This document shows positions 1 to 6,923 of a stretch of DNA of 13,124 nt, piece after piece. Within the stretch, counting starts at the first letter, position 1. Every line of letters begins with the position of its first letter. The DNA is from an uncultured Steroidobacteraceae bacterium (GTDB lineage Bacteria; Pseudomonadota; Gammaproteobacteria; Steroidobacterales; Steroidobacteraceae). The stretch covers positions 1 through 13,124 of the forward strand of contig CATPBQ010000181.1 of the NCBI GenBank assembly GCA_955652795.1, given 5' to 3'. The notes below the pieces were generated by a model. That model was not told the origin of the DNA and ran no database searches. It saw only the letters and a program-made list of their open reading frames with translations. The position numbers and the translations under genes were made by a program.

Positions 1-732
1 CCCGTGACGGTGGCGGGAACCGTAGCCCAGACGCTCGCCGAGGCGCTCGCCGGTATGGCGCTGGCACAGCTGGTGAATCCGGGCGCGCCGGTGGTGCTGG
101 GCAGTTTCGCGTCCTCACTCTCGATGCAGTCGGGCGCGCCGACCTTCGGTACGCCCGAACCCGCGCTGGTCCTGTACGCCATGGCGGCGCTGGCACGGCG
201 GCTGGGAGTCCCGTTCCGCTCCGGCGGGGCACTGTGCGCGTCCAAGATCCCGGACGCGCAGGCGGCCTATGAGTCGGCCAACACCCTGATTCCGACCTGC
301 CTGGGCGGCGTCAACTTCGTACTGCACACCGCCGGGTGGCTCGAGGGCGGCCTCTCGATGGGCTACGAGAAGTTCGTCATGGACACTGACCAGGCGGGCA
401 TGATGCATACGCTGCTCGCCGGCGTGGACCTGACGGAGAACGGCCAGGCGCTCGATGCCATCCGCGAAGTCGGTCCCGGCAAGCACTTCCTCGGCTGCGC
501 GCACACGCAGGCGAACTTCCAGACGGCGTTCTACCGCTCGCCGCTTGCCGACAACAACAGCGTCGAGCAATGGGAAGCGGAAGGGGCCAAGGACATGGCG
601 CAGCGCGCCAACGCCTTGTGGAAGCGCCAGCTCGAGCAGTACGAAGCGCCGGCGCTCGATCCGGCGGTGGACGAAGCGCTGCTCGATTACATGAAGCGGC
701 GCAAGGCGTCGTTCCCGGACTCCAACTTCTAG
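1..732 (+). CDS. MttB/MtgB-family amine:corrinoid methyltransferase, C-terminal part
   Basis: The 5' part lies outside the window. About 243 residues remain of a family usually near 480-520, so this is roughly the C-terminal half of the TIM-barrel. It matches the trimethylamine methyltransferase family in the stretches around SMQSGAPTFGTPEP (residues 40-53 from the GTG at 4), GGVNFVLHTAGWLEGGLSMG and the C-terminal helix with LDYMKRRKA. These enzymes move a methyl group from a methylated amine to the Co(I) of a small corrinoid protein in the cytoplasm. Archaeal and some bacterial MttB read an amber codon as pyrrolysine in this half; here the frame has no TAG before the terminal stop, as in non-pyrrolysine members that act on quaternary amines such as glycine betaine. 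It runs opposite to the corrinoid gene it probably serves, and its stop interlocks with that of the convergent hydrolase. The substrate is inferred from the dimethylglycine and sarcosine genes nearby; carnitine, proline betaine or another quaternary amine remain possible. Confidence 0.9.
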   Translation, partial: PVTVAGTVAQTLAEALAGMALAQLVNPGAPVVLGSFASSLSMQSGAPTFGTPEPALVLYAMAALARRLGVPFRSGGALCASKIPDAQAAYESANTLIPTCLGGVNFVLHTAGWLEGGLSMGYEKFVMDTDQAGMMHTLLAGVDLTENGQALDAIREVGPGKHFLGCAHTQANFQTAFYRSPLADNNSVEQWEAEGAKDMAQRANALWKRQLEQYEAPALDPAVDEALLDYMKRRKASFPDSNF

Positions 733-1565
733 CCTGCGTCTCTGAGAAAGCCGAGCAGCGCGGCCACGATTGCCTCGGGGGCATCCTCCTGAACCAGATG
801 TCCGGCGTCCGGTATGGCGCGAAATAGCGCTCCGGGGATTGTCCGCTGTAGCTGCCGGCCTCGCTCAATCGGGATCCAGCGGTCCTGCTCTCCCCATAAG
901 ATCAATGTGGGACAGCGCACCCGGTTGTAACGAGGTGCGACTTCATCCGTGTATTTCTGGTCCATCTGTGCGATCTGGCGATAAAACGCTGACCGTCCTG
1001 CCTCGCCCAGCCAGGGCTTCACGTACGGCGCCAGTTCTTCGTCTGCGATAACGCGCTGCACGGCGCCCCGAAGGTAGACCGGAACGATCGCCTCATGAAT
1101 GTAGTGGGGGATGCCGCGAAATGCAGCCTCGTGCTGGCGCACATGCTCGACGAAGGGCGAACCCCACGGCGACAGCGCCACCGGGTCAATCAGCGTGAGG
1201 CTGCGGTAGTCCCTGCCGTTCAGCAGATGCGCGCGCAGCGCTGTGGCGCCGCCAAAGTCGTGTGCGACCACATCGGGCTTCTCGAGTCCCCAATGTTCGA
1301 GCAACTCGCTGAGTACGAGGTTCTGTATCCCGAGCGAAACGTCCTGGTTTTCGGCCTTCTCAGAATCCCCGTAGCCCAGCAGGTCGAAACAGTAAACGGT
1401 GTGTGTGTCGACGAAGTGTGGAGCAACGCGGTGCCACACATGCGAGGAAAACGGTGTGCCGTGTACGAATACGAGCGCGGGACCGGTGCCCCTGACCGAG
1501 TAGCGAACGGTCTGGCCCCGAAAGCGATAGCCCTGGTGAGGCGCCACCGATCGGGCGTGCCTCAT
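729..1565 (-). CDS. alpha/beta hydrolase, haloalkane dehalogenase/epoxide hydrolase-like
   Basis: This is a 278-residue alpha/beta hydrolase. Visible landmarks are the oxyanion-hole segment HGTP (35-38) followed by SSHVW, a nucleophile elbow AHDFGG with Asp103 in place of the usual Ser, WGEQD (224-228) with a probable acid Asp228, and the catalytic His256 in AGHLVQEDAPE. An Asp nucleophile is typical of haloalkane dehalogenases, fluoroacetate dehalogenases and epoxide hydrolases, so C-halogen or epoxide hydrolysis is likely; the substrate cannot be read from the sequence. There is no signal peptide. Its ATG overlaps the RACo stop by 4 nt (ATGA), making it the last gene of the operon. Its DNA looks clearly less GC-rich than the rest of the operon, which suggests later addition. 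I see no obvious step for it in amine demethylation. Confidence 0.85.
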   Translation of the reverse strand: MRHARSVAPHQGYRFRGQTVRYSVRGTGPALVFVHGTPFSSHVWHRVAPHFVDTHTVYCFDLLGYGDSEKAENQDVSLGIQNLVLSELLEHWGLEKPDVVAHDFGGATALRAHLLNGRDYRSLTLIDPVALSPWGSPFVEHVRQHEAAFRGIPHYIHEAIVPVYLRGAVQRVIADEELAPYVKPWLGEAGRSAFYRQIAQMDQKYTDEVAPRYNRVRCPTLILWGEQDRWIPIERGRQLQRTIPGALFRAIPDAGHLVQEDAPEAIVAALLGFLRDAG

Positions 1566-3568
1566 GTGCGGGCACGGCGTGGACCGCGTGCGCCCGCACG
1601 CGGCGCGGCTCTCTTGGTGGCTGGCAGCTGCACCACCTGGCGCAGATGCAGGTACGGCTCGGTCGAGTGCGGAATGCCCATCGCTGCCACGAAGTGGGCC
1701 TGGAATTTCGGCTCGATTGCGGTCTCGATCTTTTCCACGCGCTGCACCAACTCCTCGACGGTCTTGCGCGAGGCCTTATCGAGCAGCGCGATGCGTGCGC
1801 CGGTGCCCGCGGCGTTGCCGGCAGATGACACCTGCGAGAGCTCGCAGTCGGGAATCATCCCGAGGATCGTCGCGTATTTGACGTCGATATGATTACCGAA
1901 CGCACCGGCGAGGCGGATCCGGTCGACGTGATCCACGCCCAGATGATCCATCAGCAACCTGACTCCTGCGTGCAGCGCCGCCTTGGCGAGCTGAATCGCG
2001 CGCACGTCGTTCTGGGTGATCTGCAGGGGCACCGCGCCCCGATGCATCGTGTAGGCAAAGGTGCGTCCCGTCTGCACGATGCGGTCGCTGCGTGCGGCGA
2101 GTCCGCCATCCACGACCCCGTCCTGGCTGATGATGCCGGCGAGATACATCTCGGCGATGACCTCGATGATTCCCGAACCGCAGATGCCGGTCACCCCGGT
2201 GCGGGCGACGGCCTCGTTGAACCCGGGCTCGTCGGACCACAGGTCGGAGCCTATGACCTTGAACTTCGCCTCGAGCGTCTTGGGGTCGATGCGGGCGCGC
2301 TCAATCGCCCCCGGAGCCGCGCGCTGACCGCAGCTGATCTGCGCACCCTCGAAGGCGGGTCCGGTGGGGCTCGAGCAGGCGAGCAGGCGCTGACGATTGC
2401 CGAGGACGATTTCAGCATTGGTGCCCACGTCCACCAGCAGCGTGAGCTTCTCGGAAAGGTCGGGACGCTCCGCGAGGATCATGGCGGCGGCATCCGCGCC
2501 CACGTGACCCGCGATGCACGGCAGCGTGTAAATTCGCGCACCCGGATGCAATGTGAGCCCGAGCTCGGCGGCGCGCAGGTCGAGCGGGGAATCGGTCGCG
2601 AGCGCAAAGGGCGCACCGCCCAGTTCCACCGGATCGATGCCGAGCAGCAAGTGATGCATGATCGGGTTGCCGACCATGGTCAGCTCGAGAATGTCTGACA
2701 CCGACACCTTCGCGTCGCGTGCTACCTCGGCGGCGAGCGTGTTGAGCGCAGCGCGCACCGCCTCGGTCATCTGCTGCGCCCCGCCGGGGTGCATCATCGA
2801 GTAGGACACCCGGCTCATGAGGTCCTCGCCGAAGCGGATCTGGGGATTCATCGAGCCGCTGGAAGCGACCACCTCGCCACTTTCGAGATTGCACAGATGG
2901 GCGGCGATGGTGGTCGAGCCCACGTCCACCGCAAGCCCGTAGATCCGATCGTGAAATCCCGGCCAGACGCCGATCAGTTGCGAACCCGCATGCACCGCGA
3001 CGGTGACTTTCCATTGGCCCTTGCGCAGGGCCGCCTGCAGACTCTGCAGCACCGCAAGGTCGCAGCGCAGGGGGCCGAATTCCCACTCGCGGTGCAGCGC
3101 CTCGAGCAGTCGCTGCAGATCACCCGCCGGGTCATGCATGTCGGGCTGGCGCACCTCGACGTAATGAAGATGCACGACGGGATCGAGGGTGATCGGGTGC
3201 GCCTCCACCGCCTTGCGCACCACCTGGCGGTGCACCTGGCTCCCGGGAGGCACGTCGACGACGAGGTTGCCCTGGATCTGTGCGGAGCAGGAGAGCCGGT
3301 GACCCGCCGGCAAAGGGCGCCGCCGGGAGAAGCTCTGCTCGGCCGCGCTCAGGGGGGAGAGATTGGCGGCATGCGAGCTCACGCCGTGCTTGGGAAAGTC
3401 ACCCTCCATCACCAGCACCTGACAGCGTCCGCACAGCGCGCGCCCGCCGCAAACCGAGTCGACGTCGACGCCCAGGGTCCGGGCTGCTTGCAGGAGTGGT
3501 GTGCCGAGGGGAAAGCGGCCGCGCTTCCCGGACGGCGTAAAAACGACCAATGGGTCCTTGTCGCTCAT
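1562..3568 (-). CDS. RACo-type corrinoid activation protein (2Fe-2S ferredoxin + ASKHA ATPase, DUF4445)
   Basis: A 668-residue protein. The N-terminus is a plant-type [2Fe-2S] ferredoxin domain with Cys40, Cys46, Cys49 (C-x5-C-x2-C) and Cys94. A linker follows, then an ASKHA-fold ATPase region with phosphate-binding loops DVGSTT (215-220) and VDVGTNAE (379-386), and a GICGSG turn (461-466). This order matches RACo and RamA-related reductive activators, which use ATP to drive electron transfer to Co(II) of an inactivated corrinoid protein and restore Co(I). Length is normal for the family (about 600-700). The reading frame stays open for 103 more codons upstream, but I chose the ATG at 3568 because the conserved domain begins there and it overlaps the preceding stop as ATGA. 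The last 20 residues are rich in Arg and Ala and look like a non-conserved tail. The likely target is the corrinoid protein of the same operon. Confidence 0.92.
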   Translation of the reverse strand: MSDKDPLVVFTPSGKRGRFPLGTPLLQAARTLGVDVDSVCGGRALCGRCQVLVMEGDFPKHGVSSHAANLSPLSAAEQSFSRRRPLPAGHRLSCSAQIQGNLVVDVPPGSQVHRQVVRKAVEAHPITLDPVVHLHYVEVRQPDMHDPAGDLQRLLEALHREWEFGPLRCDLAVLQSLQAALRKGQWKVTVAVHAGSQLIGVWPGFHDRIYGLAVDVGSTTIAAHLCNLESGEVVASSGSMNPQIRFGEDLMSRVSYSMMHPGGAQQMTEAVRAALNTLAAEVARDAKVSVSDILELTMVGNPIMHHLLLGIDPVELGGAPFALATDSPLDLRAAELGLTLHPGARIYTLPCIAGHVGADAAAMILAERPDLSEKLTLLVDVGTNAEIVLGNRQRLLACSSPTGPAFEGAQISCGQRAAPGAIERARIDPKTLEAKFKVIGSDLWSDEPGFNEAVARTGVTGICGSGIIEVIAEMYLAGIISQDGVVDGGLAARSDRIVQTGRTFAYTMHRGAVPLQITQNDVRAIQLAKAALHAGVRLLMDHLGVDHVDRIRLAGAFGNHIDVKYATILGMIPDCELSQVSSAGNAAGTGARIALLDKASRKTVEELVQRVEKIETAIEPKFQAHFVAAMGIPHSTEPYLHLRQVVQLPATKRAAPRAGARGPRRART

Positions 3569-4515
3569 GAAGGACTCTGGACGCGCCTCCGGTGCCCACC
3601 CTCGCGCCGCCCGCGCGCCGTGCCGTCGGCGGGCCCGGGGGGGGCGGCCGCACCCGAGGCCTGCAGCGGCGGCACCTCGCGGAAGCGGCGGATCCAGCGC
3701 GCGCAATCCGGATCGTGACCCATCATGACGTCCGCCGCCATGCACGCTCTGACGATCTCCAGGTGCATCGGGTTCATGATCGCGGAGGTGAGTCCCGCGC
3801 CGATCGCCATGGTGAGAAAGGTCGCACTGATGCCTTCGCGCGCCGGCAGGCCAAAGCTCACGTTGGATGCGCCGCAAGTGGTATTCACCCGAAGTTCGTT
3901 CTTCAGGCGGCGCAGCAGGTGCATGACCTGTACGCCCGCCTGGTTGATGGCGCCGATCGGCATGACCAGCGGGTCGACCACGATGTCGCTGGCGGGAATG
4001 CCGTGATCGGCGGCGCGATGCACGATCTTCTTCGCGACCTCGAAGCGTACGTCGGGATCCTCCGAGATACCGGTCTCGTCGTTGGAAATCGCGACCACCG
4101 CGGCGCCGTACTTCTTCACCAGCGGCAACACCGCCTCGAGCCGCTCCTCTTCTCCGGTGACCGAGTTGACCAGCGGCTTGCCCTTGTAGACGGCAAGTCC
4201 CGCTTCCAGCGCCCTGACGATGGATGAGTCGATCGACAGCGGCACGTCGGTGATCGACTGCACCAGCTGCACCGCCCTGGCAAGGATCGCCGGTTCATCG
4301 GCGAGCGGGATGCCGGCGTTCACGTCCAGCATGTGCGCCCCGGCCGCCACCTGCGCCAGGGCGTCGGCCTCGACACGGCTGAAATTCCCGGCGGCCATCT
4401 CCGCGGCGAGAATCTTGCGCCCCGTCGGGTTGATGCGCTCGCCGATCATGACAAAGGGACGCTCGAGGCCGAGCACGACCTCGCGGGTTGCGGAACTGAT
4501 GACAGTGTCGGTCAT
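3565..4515 (-). CDS. Pterin-binding methyltransferase (corrinoid:tetrahydrofolate, MtgA/MtvA/AcsE-like)
   Basis: A 316-residue protein of the dihydropteroate synthase-fold methyltransferases. Recognisable elements are VMIGERINPTGR (22-33), MLDVNAG (62-68), PLSIDSS (92-98), NSVTGEEER (117-125) and NTTCGASNVSFGLP (211-224); the SNVSFGLP segment belongs to the pterin and corrin interaction region of MeTr-type enzymes. It most likely transfers the methyl group from the methyl-corrinoid protein to tetrahydrofolate. The start at 4515 overlaps the MetF stop (ATGA), and its own stop overlaps the RACo start (ATGA), so translation is probably coupled on both sides. An in-frame extension upstream to 4692 exists, but it lies inside metF and has no family similarity. 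After residue 282 the sequence turns into a Pro/Ala then Arg/Gly-rich tail of about 35 residues that is not typical of the family. Confidence 0.92.
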   Translation of the reverse strand: MTDTVISSATREVVLGLERPFVMIGERINPTGRKILAAEMAAGNFSRVEADALAQVAAGAHMLDVNAGIPLADEPAILARAVQLVQSITDVPLSIDSSIVRALEAGLAVYKGKPLVNSVTGEEERLEAVLPLVKKYGAAVVAISNDETGISEDPDVRFEVAKKIVHRAADHGIPASDIVVDPLVMPIGAINQAGVQVMHLLRRLKNELRVNTTCGASNVSFGLPAREGISATFLTMAIGAGLTSAIMNPMHLEIVRACMAADVMMGHDPDCARWIRRFREVPPLQASGAAAPPGPADGTARGRREGGHRRRVQSPS

Positions 4516-5531
4516 GAGGCCATCCTGTTGGTATTCGCTTGCGGGTCGCGCCCGGGGTACCACGGCACGCGGCCGCCCAACACCCCGGAGCGCTCGATGA
4601 TTTCCGCCACGGTCTCTTCCTGGCGATAAGCCATGACGTGCACGCCGTGTACGCCCTTGACGGTGCGGATCTCCTGGATGAGATCGATGCACAGCTTGCG
4701 GCCCTCGAGTGCGGCATCGCTCGCGCCCGCCAGGCGCCTGATGATCTCATCCGGAATGTGCACGCCGGGGACGTGAGTGCGGATCCACTCGGCCGACTTG
4801 GCGGAGCGCAGCGGACCCACTCCCACGAGTATGAAGACCTTGTCGAGCAGACCCAGCTCTTCCACCTGGCGCATGAAGGTCTTGAGCAGCGACACGTCGT
4901 AGCAGAACTGCGTCTGGATGAACTGCGCGCCGGCGGCGACCTTCTTCGCCAGGCGCTGCGCGCGCCACTCGAAGGGCTTGGCGAAGGGATTCTCGGCCGC
5001 GCCGAGCAACACCCGCGGTGCGTAGGTGATCTTGCGGCCGCTCAGGAAATGATGCTCGTCGCGCAACGTGCGCGCAGTTTCGAGCAGCGTCATCGAATCC
5101 AGATCAAACACCGGCAGGGCCTGCGGATGGTCACCCGCCTGCACGCCATCGCCCGTCAGGCACAGCAGGTTGCAGACTCCCATGGCCGCGCCGCCCAGGA
5201 TGTCGCCCTGGATGGCGATGCGGTTCTTGTCCCGGCAGGAGATCTGCATCACCGGTGCGTAGCCCACCCGGGTGAGCAGCGCGCACACCGCGAGGCTCGA
5301 CATGTGGCAGTTGGCGCCACTGCCGTCGGTGGCGTTGATGGCGTCCACTTGGCCGTCGAAAATGCGGGCGCGCCGGTAGACATCCTCAGGATCCGCGGAG
5401 TCGGGCGGCGCGAGCTCGCTGGTGACCACGAACTGTCCGGCGCGTAATACCCGCTCGAGGCGTCCCGGTGAGGTGTGCCCGGGAAGAATGGGCAGAGGGT
5501 AACCCGGAACCGGCTCGTCTTCGAAAATCAC
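4512..5531 (-). CDS. Methylenetetrahydrofolate reductase, MetF-like
   Basis: A TIM-barrel flavoprotein of the 5,10-methylenetetrahydrofolate reductase family, 339 residues from a GTG start. Supporting segments are FVVTSELAPPDSADP near the N-terminus, VDAINATDGSGANCHMS, NLLCLTGDGVQAGDHP, a QFIQTQFCYD strand, and a C-terminal EIRTVKGVHGVHVMAY segment. I chose the GTG at 5531 because it sits 7 nt after a good GGGAGAG ribosome site and one base after the preceding stop; an open extension to 5651 has no family similarity and overlaps the previous gene. In most bacteria MetF reduces methylene-THF. Here, with a corrinoid-to-THF methyltransferase next door, the likely flow is the reverse: methyl-THF oxidised to methylene-THF. 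The gene directly before it encodes a MetV-like cysteine-rich partner, so the enzyme is probably a MetV-MetF heteromer rather than the stand-alone biosynthetic form. Confidence 0.93.
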   Translation of the reverse strand: MIFEDEPVPGYPLPILPGHTSPGRLERVLRAGQFVVTSELAPPDSADPEDVYRRARIFDGQVDAINATDGSGANCHMSSLAVCALLTRVGYAPVMQISCRDKNRIAIQGDILGGAAMGVCNLLCLTGDGVQAGDHPQALPVFDLDSMTLLETARTLRDEHHFLSGRKITYAPRVLLGAAENPFAKPFEWRAQRLAKKVAAGAQFIQTQFCYDVSLLKTFMRQVEELGLLDKVFILVGVGPLRSAKSAEWIRTHVPGVHIPDEIIRRLAGASDAALEGRKLCIDLIQEIRTVKGVHGVHVMAYRQEETVAEIIERSGVLGGRVPWYPGRDPQANTNRMAS

Positions 5532-5532
5532 T

Positions 5533-5988
5533 TCAGATCTCTCCCACGCGCTGGCGCACCACGCGCAGCCAGGAAGACCTGCCCTGCAGGCGCCGGTCCA
5601 CGGCGACCTGCACCTGCCGCAGGGCGTCCATCCCGCCGGGAATCCGCGCACTGCCGGCCACCGCGTCAGTCCACACGCACTTCATTTCCGGGCGCACTTC
5701 GCAGTGGCCGTTGGCGCGCACGCCGCCGCACGGGCCGTTGCGCAGGTTCTTCGGACAGTTCATGGGGCACGACATGCCCGTGGAGCTCAGGATGCATTGG
5801 CCGCACATCCGACAGTCGAACAGCAACCCCTTCAGCGAGCGCTCCACGGCGGCGACCGGCCGCTCGAGCCGTTGATAGCCAAGCCGCTTCCAGAGTGGAT
5901 GCAGTGCCACGAGCGCGGATTCGAAGCCCCGGTAGAAGGCATTCAACCCCCGGGCGTGACGCACCGACCACTGTCTGACCGCGTACAC
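5533..5988 (-). CDS. MetV-like methylene-THF reductase C-terminal domain protein (PF12225 type)
   Basis: A 151-residue protein. A basic and aromatic N-terminal segment precedes a dense cysteine region with Cys59, 62, 65, 74, 78, 87, 96 and 104, including CRMCGQC and CPKNLRNGPCGG. This is the hallmark of the MTHFR C-terminal family, the MetV subunit of acetogen-type reductases, where the cysteines hold metal (Fe-S clusters and/or zinc). It probably serves as the electron-transfer or structural partner of the MetF encoded next. It starts at GTG 5988, directly abutting the TAG of the gene before it, and ends one base before the metF GTG. No Met other than internal ones (the first at the CRMCG motif) offers a better start. 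Metal content cannot be decided from sequence alone. Confidence 0.85.
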   Translation of the reverse strand: MYAVRQWSVRHARGLNAFYRGFESALVALHPLWKRLGYQRLERPVAAVERSLKGLLFDCRMCGQCILSSTGMSCPMNCPKNLRNGPCGGVRANGHCEVRPEMKCVWTDAVAGSARIPGGMDALRQVQVAVDRRLQGRSSWLRVVRQRVGEI

Positions 5989-6294
5989 CTAAGAACCCGC
6001 CGCAAGGCCCTTCGCCCGGATCAGCTCCTCGAGCTGCTCGTCGCTGAAGCTCGCTTCGATCCGCGCGGCTTCCGCGGCCGCCTCCGCGTGGATGTCTTCA
6101 CCGCAAGGCCGCGCCTCGCTGCGCTTCCAGTCGGCGAGATAGGCATCCGAGCTGCCGCGGCCGGCGCGCATGGCGGCGCGATCCACCGCTTCCTGGAAGC
6201 GCCCGGACAGCTGCACTTTGGCGGTTTCGCGACCGCGTCTGACGACGACCTGGGCGGGGATGTCGCGCCAGGAGATGATGGTCAGGCTTGCCAT
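5989..6294 (-). CDS. Small PF13769 family protein ('virulence factor' name), function unknown
   Basis: A 101-residue cytoplasmic protein without membrane segments. It begins MASLTIISWRDIPAQV, then has a basic VVVRRGRET segment, a GRFQEAVDRAAMRAG helix and an acidic Ala/Glu-rich helical C-terminus. I recognise the start (ISWRDIPAQV followed by GR) as the small family carrying the uninformative 'virulence factor' label. The name says nothing about function. The chosen ATG at 6294 gives the family's usual N-terminus, follows an AGGA site by 9 nt, and overlaps the end of the DUF1638 gene by 13 nt. Its fixed place between the corrinoid-protein and MetV genes suggests a role in the demethylation pathway, perhaps as an accessory subunit or chaperone, but the sequence alone does not show one. 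Confidence 0.75.
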   Translation of the reverse strand: MASLTIISWRDIPAQVVVRRGRETAKVQLSGRFQEAVDRAAMRAGRGSSDAYLADWKRSEARPCGEDIHAEAAAEAARIEASFSDEQLEELIRAKGLAAGS

Positions 6295-6923
6295 GCCAGG
6301 GTGTCCTGGCTCGCCGCCAGAGAGCGCAGGCGCGTGCCCAGCTCCCCGTAGCCCGTGTAGCGGTACTCGAAGCAGAAGCCGAGGGAGTCCGCGATCTGCC
6401 GCGCCCGCCCGATGGCCTCCGCACGCTCGGTCTGCGCGAGATACACCAGCTTCTTGTAGTGGCGGAAATACTCGCCCGCGAGCTCCGGGTGCCGATCGAG
6501 GCCCAGGGGCCGCACGACCAGGCGCTCGTAGTGCCGCAGCAGAAAGTCCGTCAGGTAGAACGTGCCGGGCTCGGCCTCGGCGAGCTGCGCAAACACCTGC
6601 GGTGTTGCCAGGAACTCGTAGCAATGGGCGCCCGGCAGCCGCTCGACGCCTTCTTCCTTCAGCACCGCATCGAGCTCTCCACGGGTGCCGCAGTCGCCGT
6701 AGACGACGAACATCTTCGCGTAGCGAGCGCGGTTCGCCTGGATCTCGGCGCGCACGGCCGGGGCAATGCGTTCGGGCCGATTGTGCAGCTGCGCAGGCAG
6801 GCAGCGCACATCGAGTGTCGTCCAGGCATTCGCGCGCTTGAGCGCTGCGATCTCGCGGGCGAGAGCCCCGCAGGCGATGAGCAACGTGCCCGGGCGCTTG
6901 TGCATGAGAGTCTCGTGCGCCAT
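6282..6923 (-). CDS. DUF1638 protein, function unknown
   Basis: A 213-residue soluble protein recognisable as DUF1638. Landmarks are LLIACGAL with Cys18, CLPAQLHNRPERI with Cys41, His47 and Asn48, FVVYGDCGTRGELD with Cys78, and GAHCYEFLA with His100 and Cys101. These Cys and His residues sit in the most motif-like parts, so a metal-binding or redox role is plausible, but that is inference. Such proteins are commonly found near MttB-family methyltransferases and their corrinoid proteins. Its ATG shares a base with the TGA of the corrinoid-protein gene (TGATG), which suggests translational coupling and similar amounts of the two proteins. There is no signal peptide or transmembrane helix. No activity should be assigned yet. 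Confidence 0.85.
   Translation of the reverse strand: MAHETLMHKRPGTLLIACGALAREIAALKRANAWTTLDVRCLPAQLHNRPERIAPAVRAEIQANRARYAKMFVVYGDCGTRGELDAVLKEEGVERLPGAHCYEFLATPQVFAQLAEAEPGTFYLTDFLLRHYERLVVRPLGLDRHPELAGEYFRHYKKLVYLAQTERAEAIGRARQIADSLGFCFEYRYTGYGELGTRLRSLAASQDTLAWQA

Noticed and set aside
1..732. Pyrrolysine-containing trimethylamine methyltransferase
   Set aside because: No in-frame amber codon occurs before the terminal stop in the half that should contain it.
2789..3718. Open frame of 309 codons antisense to the RACo gene
   Set aside because: No domain is recognised and it is rich in His, Arg and Ala, as antisense translations of GC-rich genes usually are.
3569..3877. N-terminal extension of RACo by 103 residues
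   Set aside because: The stretch is basic, without similarity, and lies inside the methyltransferase gene. The ATG at 3568 gives an ATGA overlap and starts right before the ferredoxin domain.
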